From positions 248,001 through 312,000 of the forward strand of contig JADQAV010000027.1 of the NCBI GenBank assembly GCA_019775845.1: 64,000 nucleotides of DNA. The letters are read 5' to 3'. A program made the position numbers and the translations under genes. This DNA is from Myrmaecium sp. VS I D KN 1. Taxonomy: Eukaryota > Ascomycota > Dothideomycetes > Valsariales > Valsariaceae. The notes under the pieces were generated by a model. That model saw only the letters and a program-made list of their open reading frames with translations. It was not told the DNA's origin and searched no databases. Position 1 is the first letter of the stretch, and each line of letters starts with the position of its first letter. This document shows, piece by piece, positions 1 to 11,223 of the stretch.

Positions 1-2427
1 CTCGGAGCAGGCTTGGACATCGGTCATGTCGGTCCCGTCTCGAGTACTCGCGAGTACCGGTATAAAGTTGGGGTGGAAGAAGGAATGAAGGATGATATTG
101 GGGAGAGATGGGCACGTGGATTTTTATTTTTATTTTTAGCTACGGTAGCTGCACCTGCACCTGCACCTGCAGCCTGCAGCCTGCAGCCAGCAAGCGAGCC
201 GGTCGGCGTGGTTGCGGCTGGCGGCTCCCCGGCGGCCCCCATGCTCCACCGCCGGCACCGGCTTCCCGCATCTGTTAGTTAAGCGAAGCGTACTAGGTAG
301 GTGGTTGCAGGATGCTGCCGCGGGAGGCTTCGCTCTTTTCCTCTTTTTTTGATGATGATTATTAACTGCATTGCTTCCTTCTCCTCCTCACGTAAACCAC
401 CCTAAATTACCTAAGTTGACATATTTACCGACTTAGATATGCGTCTGGCTGGCTGGCTGGATGGCTGTCAAAGGAATAAACGATCAAACAGAATCCCAAC
501 TGCGCCCCCGGTTAACCGCCGACGCGCCCGCCCCCCACCGTCCCGTCGGCATCGTCATTGCAGCGGCCACCAATCCTTCACTCACAACCCGCTTGTAACA
601 CTTCAACACCGACCATCCACCATTCACCCACCTACCCGCAGCTAAATCGGGGGGCAACCTCCAAAAAGCCAAAAGCAAAACCCGGAAGCGGGCGGAAAAC
701 GTGGCCTGCCTATCTTAACCCAAGCCCTTGGTTTCGGTCAGATTTCGATCCTCATCTGCCATCTCCCATCCTCATCTCAGATCCAACATGCATGCCCACG
801 CGCGATGCATGCGGCGCAACCGCCTTTCGTCTAACGTCACTACGGAGAGAGACCACCATCTGATCGGTTTCTCTCGCTCGCTTCCCCATGCTACTACCTA
901 TGTACTTGACCGGTCGCCTGATCTGATCCGATCGATCATCATGGGCTCTTGCTGGGAAGGCCAGCCTGACAGCCTCCAAGCGGGAAGAAGGAAGGTGAAG
1001 GAAAGACCCCACGCGTGCTGCGGATTTCGCTCCTCATTCCTCTCCCGCTTTAGCACAGCAACACAGACGAGAGGAGGATGGCCCCACTAGGCACCGTGAT
1101 ACTAAGCAATTCCAAGGCCATCCTTCCTGTCAATGTCCAAGCGACCGCCTGCTGCAAGGCACCGAGACGTGCCGCTGCGGCGGCTGATTCGGCTGGGCGC
1201 CCCCCGGGGGCTAGGCTGGCGGGCGGGGGCTGGCTGAACGGAACGGCAATCCGTGGTTGCTTGCTGCTCCGGCGGCCTTTTGCCAACGTCGGTCCGTTCG
1301 TCGTTCGTCTAAGCATCAACACCACCACCATCATCTTCTTCCTTCGTCCATCCGTCCGTCTGTCCATCCATCCATCCATCCTTCGTCTCCATCCTTCCTA
1401 CCTCCAATCCCATGCGAGCCGCGCACTGTCCAACGCTTCTCCATGTTCGTGCCTACTGTATGCCCATGTCCATGTTCATGTTCCTATCCATGTTCATGCG
1501 TTCCGCTTCCTCATCCTGCCTTTCCTTCCTTCCTTCCTGCATCCTTCCCGGAGCCGCCATGCGTTCATGAGCTAAGCTGGTTCCTCGTCGGAGAAGGAGA
1601 TGGAGCAGAAGAAACAGGTGAAGGAGCAGAAGGAGGATGAGGATGAGGATGAGGAGCACGGAACTCGGGCTGTGCTGCCCCCATTACATTGCAGTCTTCA
1701 CGACGACATACATGCAACCCCCACCACCACCACCTATCTTAGTACCTCACCTTACCTGACCTAACCCTCTTTCTCTCTCTCCGTGTGTGAGTGTGTGAGT
1801 GAGTGAGGCTTACTGTACGCTGCATAACATGCCCCGGTCCACCATCTAACAACCATCCGCGGCCTCTCTTTCTCTTTCTTTCTTTTTTACTCTCTTTTCC
1901 TTGTCCCGATCGGATCCCAGGAGCCTGCCTTTCCTCCCCCCCCCTGCCCTGCAGGTCCTGCAGGCCATGCCATGCATGCCTTCAGCCCTACGGCTGGCAC
2001 ATCCCGTCTCTGCGATGGGGTTGTTGCGGTTGCGGTTGCTGTTGCTGTTGCTATTGCTATCCTGATCGAGTGTTGCTTGTTGTTGCTTCCTTTTTTTTGG
2101 TTTCTGCTTCACCCTTGTCTTTGCTCGAGGCTCGTCGCATAGCTGATGCGATGGGATGGTCTATATAATGTCGTTCCCATCTCTACGGTCACCTTCTGCC
2201 ATCATCATCAACAACAGCTCTACCATCCATTGAGAGAGACCCTTACTACTGTCTGCCAACCGGACATTCGCGCTTCCTCTATTCTTCATCTTCGTCTTCC
2301 GTATTCTCTTTTCTTCACTCTATCCGTCGCGTGTCATTCCGTTCAAGTCACTGTCCTTTCCCGCATCATCTTCCATCTACATCTCATCTTCATACCATCC
2401 ACCTCCACCAGGAAAAGGAAAAGAACC
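1..2427. other. Intergenic and upstream region, no gene seen
   Basis: No supportable gene lies in this stretch. It holds low-complexity DNA typical of fungal promoters: CTGCAC/CTGCAG hexamer runs near 150-188, a TCCA tandem near 1363-1381, long pyrimidine tracts near 1500-1540 and 1860-1910, and TTGCGG/TTGCTG triplet-like runs near 2020-2065. Short open frames on both strands only translate these repeats. The last 270 bp or so probably form the promoter and 5' leader of the small gene that starts at 2428. Confidence 0.6.
2162..2168 (+). promoter_or_regulatory. Probable TATA box of the small Cys-rich gene
   Basis: The sequence TATATAA lies about 260 bp upstream of the ATG at 2428, followed by a pyrimidine-rich stretch suited to transcription start. 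This is inference from motif and position only. The implied leader of about 230 nt is long but not unusual for fungi. Confidence 0.4.
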
Positions 2428-2673
2428 ATGTGCTACCAACTCGTCGAACGCTACAGCGTCTGCCGCTGCCTCTACCACCGCCACGCCGTCGACCCCTGCC
2501 AGGCCTACGGCCAGCGCGGCCACCTCGTCCAGGAGAAGACCGTCCTCGTCGGCTACACCTGCCAGCACCACTCCCGCTCCCGGCCCGAGTCCCGCTACGG
2601 CTCCTCGGGAGGCTCCTCCGGCGGTGCCGCCCTGCCGGATTCGGGCTATGGCAGCGGTCGTTATCGTGCTTAG
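2428..2673 (+). CDS. Small Cys-rich fungal protein (81 aa)
   Basis: This intronless frame encodes 81 residues. The ATG at 2428 is preceded by AACC, a good fungal initiation context, and an upstream in-frame extension to 2146 would only translate leader repeats. The first 50 residues carry Cys2, Cys12, Cys14, Cys24 and Cys45 with His18, His20, His32, His47 and His48, spaced like a small zinc-binding fold; the rest is a Gly/Ser/Arg/Tyr tail. The pattern (MC, then CxC, a Gln-Arg-Gly-His stretch, and a hydrophobic strand before the last Cys) resembles short fungal-only hypothetical proteins of unknown function. There is no signal peptide or membrane segment, so it is probably intracellular. The function is unknown; zinc binding is inference from the Cys/His pattern. 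Confidence 0.7.
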   Translation: MCYQLVERYSVCRCLYHRHAVDPCQAYGQRGHLVQEKTVLVGYTCQHHSRSRPESRYGSSGGSSGGAALPDSGYGSGRYRA

Positions 2674-4193
2674 AGGGGGGATTCCCTGGCACAGAAGCTA
2701 CTTTTCTTTTCGCACTTGCGTGCCTTCATCGGACCTTCCATTTATCCATCTATTGCTCCACGATGGCGGCAATGGCGCGTTTGCCATTTTTCACTTTCGA
2801 GCGCGTTCGCGTTCGTCTCCTTCTTTTTCATATTCCTTTGTCTCCTCCTCTTCGTCTTTCCCCGGGCCCGCGAACGAAACCGCCGGAAATAACAACGTCC
2901 AACACGCTTTACCCTCGGAGTGATATGATATGACGACCTACCTTTCGGATACACTACACTGCGCGGCGCACCGGAAGGATCCTATCTCGCCTTCTGTTTC
3001 TCCAACTGTTTTCCCATTTTCGTCCCGGGCTTTTAGAAGCATCTCTCCTCTCCTCTTGAACATTGCGCAGCGGCGGCGTACGGGTTGTTTTCTTTTCTTT
3101 TCTTCTTTTTACTCTTTTTGTTCTCCATATTACTTTCGTTTTCCGGGGCAAAAGGTGAAAGGCTGTGGGAAATGTTAAGTATATAAGCATATAAGCAAGC
3201 AAGCGGGCATAGCGTGGTGTCATCTTTCGTGTCTGCTTTTCTTTCGTTTTTGTTATTATTAGCGGTTTAGATGCTTGCATTTCTGGTCTCATGTACTCTT
3301 CCGTTCGTTTTTTTCTTCCAAGGTTACTTATCTAGCGTCTCATTCTTTTTCTTTCCCCTTCTCATCCTCCCCCCTCCTCCTACATTCATCTGTTTTACCA
3401 ACTTCTTATCGCCTCTTGTTGTTTTCCCCCTTCTCACCTACATGTCGGTCGTCCCGTTCGATTTCTTCTCCTTCTTCCTTTCGAATTTGCCGGAAAGATC
3501 TGGCGTAGGCGTCTTCCATCTCGCCATCATGTCCGAGCGCAAGAGCAGAGCGATATTTGCACCGGCGCGCGGAAAAGAGACGTGTACTTGTCTGCCGTGG
3601 CGAGGTAAGGTGAGGCGACATTATTATTTTGGACGGCGAGAAAGCGACGGTGAGTAAGAGACTAGAGAGAGAAGGAGGAGAGACGTACATCGTGAACGCT
3701 AACAAAAAGAGACAAAGGGAAAGAATGAAGAAAGATATAAAGAGCCAGCCTGTTACGATGGTCCATGAGGATGCCAACATACACGTGTGATTATAGTATC
3801 CCGACTACCTCTGAACTGGAACGTGAAAGAAACCCATATCCTAATCTTTTCATTCACTCAAGCCTAACCCGATCGAAGAAGAAAACAATGCAAAGAAGAA
3901 AGCCGTAAATGGTTCGATATGCATCCCATCCCGCCCTCATCGCACGTCCTGCTCATACAAGACCAAAAAAGAAAGAGAGAGAAAAAAAAAAAAAAAATAG
4001 ATCAAGAGTAAATAACCGGAATCCCGACCGAGAAGTGTGCGTCTCCCTCCGTTTCCATTTCCCTTTTCCTTCGACATACACCGTACCAAGAGACCGAACC
4101 AAAAGAACATAGAAACAGACATAAACCCCTCTCGTCCCAAAAAGATCAGAAGAAGAAAAAAAAAGAACATCAAACCCCACATCCCATCAACCA
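2674..4193. other. Convergent 3' intergenic region
   Basis: This space lies between the 3' ends of the + strand small gene and the - strand coiled-coil gene. It contains T-rich and CT-rich stretches (for example 3290-3400), a poly-A run near 3985-3998 and GAAGAAA-type purine runs toward 4150. It probably holds two 3' untranslated regions with their polyadenylation sites. I see no gene. Confidence 0.5.
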
Positions 4194-7100
4194 TCAATGC
4201 CGAAACAACCGACTCGTCCACGTCTTCTTCCGCTGCTGCTCCCCCACCATCGCCTTCTCGGCAATCAAATCCGCTTCCTGCCCTGCACCTCCAGCACCTC
4301 CAGCACCACCACTAACCTTCGTCTCCCCACTCACCCCACTCGTGCGCGACAGACTGCGCTGCATACCCCCTGCCCCACCCCCTCCTCCAGGAGCAGCAGC
4401 AGTAGCCGTACTCGCCGTGCTATTCCGCCACCAATGCCCGTTACCTCCGGAACCGCCAGAGCCCAGCTGCGGCGTCACAGGCGCCGAGACCGACTGCGTG
4501 ATAGGGGTGGGCATCGGCCGCAGCCAGCCAGCGCGAGCATGCGCCGCCACATCATGGCCCGTGGGTTTCCGTCGGAGCAAGTTGCGCGCCTGCCAGACCC
4601 ACGGTTTGCGGGGGGGTGCGGGGGGGTCCTTGGTCGCGGTCGGGGTCCCCGGGACGCTGCCTTGATGACGCGCGCTCTCGAGCTCGTGCAGCTCCCGCTC
4701 GGATTGCTTCAGCGCCTTTTTCAGGTGGGCTTTCGCGCCCTTCATGCCCTTGAGCTGGACAGAGGCCTCGTCGCGCCGCAGGCGCACCCGTTCGACTTCG
4801 GCGGCCCAGGAGGTCAGGTCGTCCGAGGTGGTGGACATGGTGGCGCGGGAGAGCGGACGCTGGTCTGAGCTGGTGACGTCGTGCTGGTGGTGACTGGCGC
4901 TTCCTGCACCGCCGTTGCTGTTGGTAGGGTGGGCCAGGCTGTTCGCCCGGTCGAGCGAGGCCATGGAGGCGTGGTGCGAGGGCGCGAGCGGGATCCGCTG
5001 CGACGTCGTCAGGCTCGGGGTCCGCGTCCGCGGCTTCGAGATGTTGCTCTGCCGCTCCTCGTCCATGGGGAACAGGCGCAGACCGCCGGTGGAGGAGGGC
5101 TTCCGTTCCGCCGCCGCCTTTCGATCATCCTCGGCGTCGTCGTCGCCGCCAATCTCCCACGCATCGCCGGCGCCAGCACCGGCCCCGGCCCCGGCCCCGC
5201 CCTCGCCCGCCGCTTCAGGCTCCATGTCCATCTCCCACTCCTCCAGGGTGCGGAGGTGCTCGGCCTTATCCTGCAGCGTCGACACCGTGAACGCGAACGC
5301 CTGCTTCGTCTCCCGGAGGACCTTGAGCTCGGCCTCGATCCCGCCGACCGCCTGGGCGAACTCGTCGTTCTTCCGGCGGAGCTCCTGGATCGTCGCGTCC
5401 CGCGAGCCGAGCTCGCTCCGGAGCGAGTCCAGATCCCGGTCCCGGTCGCTCAGCCGGCTGGTCAGGCAGGCGCGCTCGTTGCGCAACGATTCCAAATCGC
5501 CCTTCGCCTCTTCTAACTCCTTGCTCGCCACGCTCAGCCGGTGCTTGTACCGGTCCCGGCCCCGCTGGGCCCGGGCCAGCTTGGCCTCGCTCTCCGACAC
5601 GAAGCTGTCGAAGCCCGTAACCAGGCCGCCCGTGACGTGCTCGAGCACGCCGACCTGCGCCTTCGTCTGGCCCAGGAAGCCCTCGAGCTCCTCGTTCGCC
5701 CGGCGGACCGCGAGCAGCTCCTGCTCCGCCACCGCCAGGCGCGCCTGCAGCTGCGTCTCGGACTCGGTGAGATGCTGGTTCGTCTGCCGGAGCCGGGACA
5801 GCTCCATGTCCGCCGCGGACAGCCGCTCCTTGGTCGTGTCCAAGTTCGATCGGGCCTCGTGCAGGCTGGAGCGCGTCGTCCACAGCTCCTGCTCCAGCTT
5901 CTCCTTCGTGGCCTCCGACTCCTGCAGCTTCGCCCGGAGCTCCGCCTTCGCCGTCTCCGACTGGTTCAGCTTCTCCTTCGTGTGCCGGAGGTCCTCCTCC
6001 AGGCCGCGGGCCGACCGTCGCATCTCCCGGAGCTCGTCTTCCAGCTCGGCCTTGGTGATCCGGAGGTGCTCGACCTCGGCGGCCGTCTGCAGACCCGACA
6101 GCGTCAGACGGCGGATCGTCTCGTGCGCCTCCTCGAGCTCGCGCTCCAGCTTCTGGTTCATCTGCTGCAGGTTGCGGACCTCCTCCTGAAGCTTCTGCTC
6201 TTCCTTCAGCGTATCCTCCAGCCGGGCCTGACTCAGCTTCAGCTTCTCCTCCGAGTCATCCCTCTCTTTCTCAACCTTCTCGATCTCCCTCTCCAGATCC
6301 TCCTTGCCCTTCCTCGCCTCCGCCTCCTTGGCCTCCAAGCCCTGGATCTTTTCCTGCGCCGTCTCCAGCTGCATCTGGACGCCCTGCTTCAGCTCGTGCG
6401 CGGTCGACAGGCCCTCCTCCAGCTCCTCCACCTTCGCCCGAGCCACCTCCAGCTGCCCAGAATGATCCTGCTCCAGCCCAGCAAGCCTCGCCTTCCACCC
6501 ACTCTCGACCTCCTCCAACTTTTCCTGCTGCTCCCGCTCCACCCCTTCAAACCACTTCACCTTCCTCTCCAACTTCGTGATCTCACCCCTTTCCTTCTCC
6601 AGCAGCTCGCTCAGCTTCCGCACTTCAATCTCACGCGAATCCAGACATCCGCGTAGTCCCTCAGCCTCCTCCACCGCCCGAACCAGCAAATCCTTCAGCT
6701 CCCTCACCTCGCGCTCCCGGCCGACGCGTTCCGCCCGCAGGTCCTCCACCTGGTTCCGCGCGCCGCCCAACTCCTGCTGCAGCACCTCCCGGCCGTGCTC
6801 GAGGCCCCTCGCCTTCTCCTCCCAGCCCGCGACGCCCTCCTCGAGGGCGCGGATCTCGCGGTCGCGCGCGGCGAGCTCGGCCCGGAGCGCCGCCTCCCCG
6901 CTCACCGCCCGCTCGAGCTGCTGGGCCGTCTGCCGGAGCTGGGCGGCCAGGCCGTCGCTCTGGCCCTCCAGCTCCCGCAGCCGGGCCGCGTACGTGCCGA
7001 TCTGCTTCTCGAGCGCGCGCTGCTGCGCCGCGTGCCGCTCGTGCGCCCCGTGCAGGTCGCCCGACAGGCCGTGGATGCGCGAGTGCGCCGCGCCGAGCTC

Positions 7101-8135
7101 CTGGGCCAGCGACGTCGCCCGGTGCTGCGAGGCGAGCAGGTCGGACGTCAGCGCCTGGATCCGGGACCGGCACAGCCGCAGGGCGAGCTGCGAGGTCTGC
7201 TTCGCGAGGATCAGCCGACGGGCCGTGTTGGGGGAGTGGCCACCGGGGGCGGTCTGACCGTCCGGTGTGCGCGGCGGCTTGTCCGGGGTGCCTTCGCGCT
7301 GGGGGGTAGGGGAGAAGGGGGGCATGAGGGACGAGCTGCTCTCGCCGGGCTGGGCAGGCGGCGACGCCAATGGAGAGGTTGGAGTGAGGACGTCAAATGG
7401 GTTCGACGCATTGGAGGAGCTGTTCTGGCGGCGAAGCTGAGCCGTCGGCGTCATCGCCACGCGATTCGCCCAGCTGGAGACGCGGGTCTTCGGAGGCGAG
7501 GGCGGCGGGGAGAGCGGGCGGGTCGAGGGTCCGGACACGTGCTGTTGGTTTTGCGCGCTGCCTTTCGGCGGCGTGGCCACCTTGACCACGCCCTGACCCA
7601 GCTCTTCCAACGCGGCCAGGATCTCCTCGTTGCGGCGCTCCAGCGTCTCGAGCTGGTCCTTGAGCTCCTGGACCCGGCGCTCGCTCTGCTCCCGCTGCCG
7701 GCCGGTGATGTATTCGCCCTTGCGCGAGTGGGCCAGGGTCTGCGCTTGCGTGACGATCTTCCGCTCCTTCACGGAGATGTGGATGGCCAGGCGGAAGGCC
7801 AGGCGGCGGAGCGCAGCCACCGAGGCGCGAGCTTCGGCATTGGCGTTCTGGGTCGCTTTGAGATTGTTTTGGAGCACCGTGCGCTGGCTCTGCAGAAGGG
7901 AGAGGTGGGACCAGTTCTTGAGGGGGACGGCCGGCGGAGGCTTCTTCGACTTCGCCGGGAGGATGGTCGATGAGGATGGGGAGCCGGGGGTGGACGGGGC
8001 GGAGGGAAGGGGCTTGATGGCGTAGCGGGAGGAGGAGAGATCGGCGGAGGAGGTGGACAGGTTGGCGTGGTAGAGGCGGGATCCGGAGAGATCGTCCGCG
8101 GTGTGGGAACGGGACAGGAAGGTGGACCGATCCAT
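4194..8135 (-). CDS. Large coiled-coil protein (1313 aa)
   Basis: A single uninterrupted frame encodes 1313 residues; the ATG at 8135 follows a TATA-like box by about 120 bp. Residues 1-75 are Ser/Pro-rich with a PPPAVP stretch. A first heptad-rich coil spans roughly 75-180, and a Ser/Pro-rich linker with many SP/TP sites runs to about 310. A very long coiled coil of Glu/Leu/Arg-rich heptads follows to about 960. After it come an acidic Gly-Ala repeat, a Ser/Thr-rich linker, a short coil, and a Gly-rich tail ending in a basic KKTWTSRLFRH. No enzymatic domain, signal peptide or membrane segment is visible. The architecture suggests a filamentous scaffold at the cytoskeleton, septum or spindle pole; this is inference. 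The coding strand is very GC-rich, which creates long meaningless antisense frames. Confidence 0.88.
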   Translation of the reverse strand: MDRSTFLSRSHTADDLSGSRLYHANLSTSSADLSSSRYAIKPLPSAPSTPGSPSSSTILPAKSKKPPPAVPLKNWSHLSLLQSQRTVLQNNLKATQNANAEARASVAALRRLAFRLAIHISVKERKIVTQAQTLAHSRKGEYITGRQREQSERRVQELKDQLETLERRNEEILAALEELGQGVVKVATPPKGSAQNQQHVSGPSTRPLSPPPSPPKTRVSSWANRVAMTPTAQLRRQNSSSNASNPFDVLTPTSPLASPPAQPGESSSSLMPPFSPTPQREGTPDKPPRTPDGQTAPGGHSPNTARRLILAKQTSQLALRLCRSRIQALTSDLLASQHRATSLAQELGAAHSRIHGLSGDLHGAHERHAAQQRALEKQIGTYAARLRELEGQSDGLAAQLRQTAQQLERAVSGEAALRAELAARDREIRALEEGVAGWEEKARGLEHGREVLQQELGGARNQVEDLRAERVGREREVRELKDLLVRAVEEAEGLRGCLDSREIEVRKLSELLEKERGEITKLERKVKWFEGVEREQQEKLEEVESGWKARLAGLEQDHSGQLEVARAKVEELEEGLSTAHELKQGVQMQLETAQEKIQGLEAKEAEARKGKEDLEREIEKVEKERDDSEEKLKLSQARLEDTLKEEQKLQEEVRNLQQMNQKLERELEEAHETIRRLTLSGLQTAAEVEHLRITKAELEDELREMRRSARGLEEDLRHTKEKLNQSETAKAELRAKLQESEATKEKLEQELWTTRSSLHEARSNLDTTKERLSAADMELSRLRQTNQHLTESETQLQARLAVAEQELLAVRRANEELEGFLGQTKAQVGVLEHVTGGLVTGFDSFVSESEAKLARAQRGRDRYKHRLSVASKELEEAKGDLESLRNERACLTSRLSDRDRDLDSLRSELGSRDATIQELRRKNDEFAQAVGGIEAELKVLRETKQAFAFTVSTLQDKAEHLRTLEEWEMDMEPEAAGEGGAGAGAGAGAGDAWEIGGDDDAEDDRKAAAERKPSSTGGLRLFPMDEERQSNISKPRTRTPSLTTSQRIPLAPSHHASMASLDRANSLAHPTNSNGGAGSASHHQHDVTSSDQRPLSRATMSTTSDDLTSWAAEVERVRLRRDEASVQLKGMKGAKAHLKKALKQSERELHELESARHQGSVPGTPTATKDPPAPPRKPWVWQARNLLRRKPTGHDVAAHARAGWLRPMPTPITQSVSAPVTPQLGSGGSGGNGHWWRNSTASTATAAAPGGGGGAGGMQRSLSRTSGVSGETKVSGGAGGAGGAGQEADLIAEKAMVGEQQRKKTWTSRLFRH

Positions 8136-8251
8136 AATGCAGCGTCGTTTTCCTCGATGTCGAAGATGTTGAACGAAGCTCTTATCAGAAAGGTAGGCGT
8201 TTCAGCCTTGTCACGACGACGCGGTCGATTTCAGAGGTGTTCTCTCTGATC

Positions 8252-8259
8252 TTTATATA
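8252..8259 (-). promoter_or_regulatory. Probable TATA box of the coiled-coil gene
   Basis: On the minus strand the sequence reads TATATAAA, about 117-124 bp upstream of the ATG at 8135. Position and sequence fit a core promoter. This is inference, with no transcript data. Confidence 0.45.
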
Positions 8260-8496
8260 TAGCGTCGATGGAATTTGTTCGTAAAGAGACAAGATGAGAG
8301 AATCGAAAAGACACGGCCGGGGTGGTGGTGTCATGCGAGTATATAGGTAGCTTGAGAAAGAAGGGTGCCAGGGATGAAGTCAGTACTCAGTAAGTAAATA
8401 CGGTACGAGTGACGTGTTACAGGGCTCCCGAAAGGTTAGAGGATTGATTGGTTGTACGGAGTACGGGATGGTCGGTTGTCTTTCGGCAGGGCCACC

Positions 8497-8497
8497 G

Positions 8498-8529
<32 letters not shown>

Positions 8530-8530
8530 G
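8497..8530 (+). repeat. GTT trinucleotide microsatellite
   Basis: About eleven perfect GTT units lie some 360 bp upstream of the coiled-coil gene start. It is likely to vary in length between isolates. Confidence 0.9.
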
Positions 8531-10599
8531 GAAGCAGCTCTCGTCCCAGAAACAGAAACCGGGCGACCAATGGCGCTCGCCAGGGACGGGTGCGGGTTGA
8601 TGTGTTGTATATCGTCGGATGGGCTGCTGCTGTCGGCGTGCGCGTGCGCGTGCAGGCAGGAAGCGAACGTGGACGGTCGGCGTATCTATCTAGCTAGGTA
8701 GAGAGGACACATGGAAGACGGAGCAGAGGGGAAACGCGCTGGCGGACAAGGGAGGGCGCGTGGGTGGATGTGGTAGGTTGTAGAGAGGCGCGGCGGTGTT
8801 ACTTCTATCGAGGTGGAGAGACGACCGTCCGATGGTGATTGATTGAGTTGGAGAAGACGGCGATGGGATGATGGAAGGAGAGGGACACGCGACGGGGGAA
8901 GAGAGGAGCGGAGAGGGAGAGGAGACGTCGAGTGGAAGATGGAGGATGTGAATGTGAGTGGGAGTGGGAGAGGGAGTGGGAGTGGGAGAGTGAGTGGGAG
9001 TGGAAGTGCCATGTGCGCGCGAGGAGCAGCGGAGCCATGCCGTACATAAAGGGAACTGGAGGAAGGACGGACGGACGGACGGGGAAGCGAGAAGCGAGAA
9101 AGAGAGTGAGCGTGAGCGTGAGCGTGAGCGTGAAAAGAGCCGAGTTGGGTAAAGTCGATGGATCCTGCCTGACTCTCTCCCATTCCCACATGGCTGCCAT
9201 TCCCATCCCATCCGCCGGCGGCGGCGGCGCGGAGCGGAAAGGTCAAAGGCCAAAAGGGCACAAACGGGGCGACAAAAGGCGAGGCCCGAAGGCGACCTCA
9301 CAAGTGGTGGTGGAGGTGGATGCCCTGGCCCCCCCCCCGGCAGGCAGCGCCAGTGTCAGCGCAGATCCGAGTTCCCCCGCTAAAAAAGAGTGGCCAGGGG
9401 CTGGGTGGTGCCCCCCTGCCTGGGCCACTTTTCTCCATCCTTTCGGGGCCCAGAGAGAGAGTCTCGAAGGACCGAAGGAATCCTCACCCCAATCCAATCG
9501 CCTCCTCACACGATCGCGCGCGGATTCCCTGATCTCTCCACCCACCGAGGGGGCTGCACGTATGCGTATTGTGTGCGTTTCTATAGGGGACACGATCACT
9601 TCTCTATTCACTGCAAGTAATTCCAAGAGGAATGGGAAGAAAGAAAAAAGAAAGAAAGATAGCTGTCCGTGTCTCTCTCTGTCAGACAAGTGGCTGGCTG
9701 GCTCGCTGGTTGGCGGGTCATATTCACATCCATCCCGTCCTCCTCAGGTCCCAGCGGTTCACCCTGCACCCCATCGTTTGGATTTTTCCCCCCACAGACA
9801 GACACGCGAGGCCTGCCTGACATGACATGCCTGGGATGCCTGGGACGCCGGTGGTTGTGGCTGGCTGGTAGGCTGGCCGGATGGAGTGAGTGTAAACGGG
9901 AGCTGAGGATCTATTCGAGAGAGATAGATCCTAGTACATAAAGTCAGCGCCTGAAGCAACAGTCACCACAGTCCTCCAAATGAATCACAGTACTTCATGT
10001 GGGTAGACATCACTATATCCAGCATCATCAACACCACACACCCATTAAAAACAAACAAATAAAAAATCCAAACACCAACCAACCCTTCAACCCCACACCA
10101 CTCTATCCCTCACGACCCATCAATCCCTCACAACCCTCCAACCTCCACAAAATCGCCACAGAAGAACGAGAACACGAAAGATTAGCAGGCGTTCACGCAA
10201 TGCAATGCAATGCAAGTCCCCAGTAAATCCCCACCCACGCCCCATTCCCCCTTTTCCCCGTGCCCCGTCTTAAGTGATCAAGAAAAATATCACGGTAAGA
10301 TCAGTCGACGATGGCTCGACCCGGCTTTCGACACGGGTTCGGCGGCTACGGGCAGGATGTGGGTTGGTGTGGGTTGGTGTGGGCTCCCCACCGAACGCCT
10401 GCCTGCAGGATGTGCCGCCGTGCCGCCGCAAGCCGGTAGTTTTACAGTAGTGCCCCCGGGCCCCGGCCTTCTCCGTTCGTTTGCCGAGCGCGGGTGCCTG
10501 TCACTTACTCGCTTAGCGAGAGACGGGAGAAAGTGAGACGGGACGGGGAAGGCGGATGGTGGATGGGGGGATGTGGGATGGGGGAAGCAGCACTACTGA

Positions 10600-10800
10600 A
10601 AGAAAGAAAAGGAAAAAGGAAAGTGAGAGCTGAAAAAAGAGAAATGAGAAGACAAGCTGAAAAAATAGAAAGAGGAAGGGAAGAGCTGAGAATTAGCCCA
10701 AGGAAGAAGAAGAAAAAGAAAATAGAGACAGGGGGAGCTGAAAAAGTTTACAGAAGAAGAAGAAGAAGAAGAAAAGAAACCAAGGAAAAAGGGGAGGAGC
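10600..10800 (+). repeat. Long purine-rich tract with repeated AGCTGAAAAA
   Basis: This roughly 200 bp stretch is almost all A and G on the plus strand. It contains several copies of AGCTGAAAAA or close variants and a GAA trinucleotide run (about 10752-10774). Such homopurine tracts can form triplex DNA. It sits downstream of the acyl-CoA dehydrogenase gene. No coding role is supported. Confidence 0.6.
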
Positions 10801-11223
10801 ACCGGGTAAGTGAGGGCACACGGGCGAGCGAATGAGTTCACTTGGCTGTTGCGGGAGGAGGCCGTATATTGATACAGTACCTATATCTCTGTATTGATAT
10901 ACACAGATTCACAATATCAACATCGCCATGAACACAACACCGGTACGATTGTCCCCCAGGAAAACGAAGGGTAGGAAGGTCCACTCCATACATACGTACA
11001 GTACATGCAGAGCACTGAAGATAGTACTCTCCTGGTAGCCGCTTCCATACACGCAAGTTAATCTAAAGTACCTAGGTAGAACAGCAGACCGCCAAACGAT
11101 CAAACCCAGACATGAAGAAGTCAAGGAACCAAAGAGAGGCAAGCCTCCCTCTTCTCTCCTCTCCTCCACAACCAGACAAACAAGAACCACCTCCCCCTCC
11201 CCCCCTACCCCACCCCACCCCTC

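Larger units (their letters stand above)
8136..11223. other. 3.1 kb intergenic region rich in microsatellites
   Basis: This lies between the 5' end of the coiled-coil gene and the 3' end of the acyl-CoA dehydrogenase gene, both on the minus strand. It holds a GTT microsatellite (8497-8530), GAGTGG/GGGAGT runs (about 8945-9005), a GGAC tandem (about 9066-9083), a GTGAGC hexamer tandem (about 9106-9133), and a purine-rich tract near 10600-10800. Translations across it give only repeated dipeptides. No gene is supported. Confidence 0.55.

Noticed and set aside
3905-3935. Possible tRNA B-box (ggttcgatatgc)
   Set aside because: It does not match the GGTTCGANNCC consensus and has no pairing acceptor stem or A-box upstream.
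4915-6189. 424-codon plus-strand open frame opposite the coiled-coil gene
   Set aside because: It is the antisense of a GC-rich coding strand, rich in Ser and Arg without domains; the minus-strand frame is far better supported.
5541-6656. 371-codon plus-strand frame rich in Leu, Arg and Gln
   Set aside because: It is another antisense shadow of the heptad-repeat codons of the coiled-coil gene.
8932-9825. 297-codon plus-strand frame
   Set aside because: It translates GAGTGG and GTGAGC microsatellites into repeated dipeptides, then low-complexity sequence; there is no protein-like segment.
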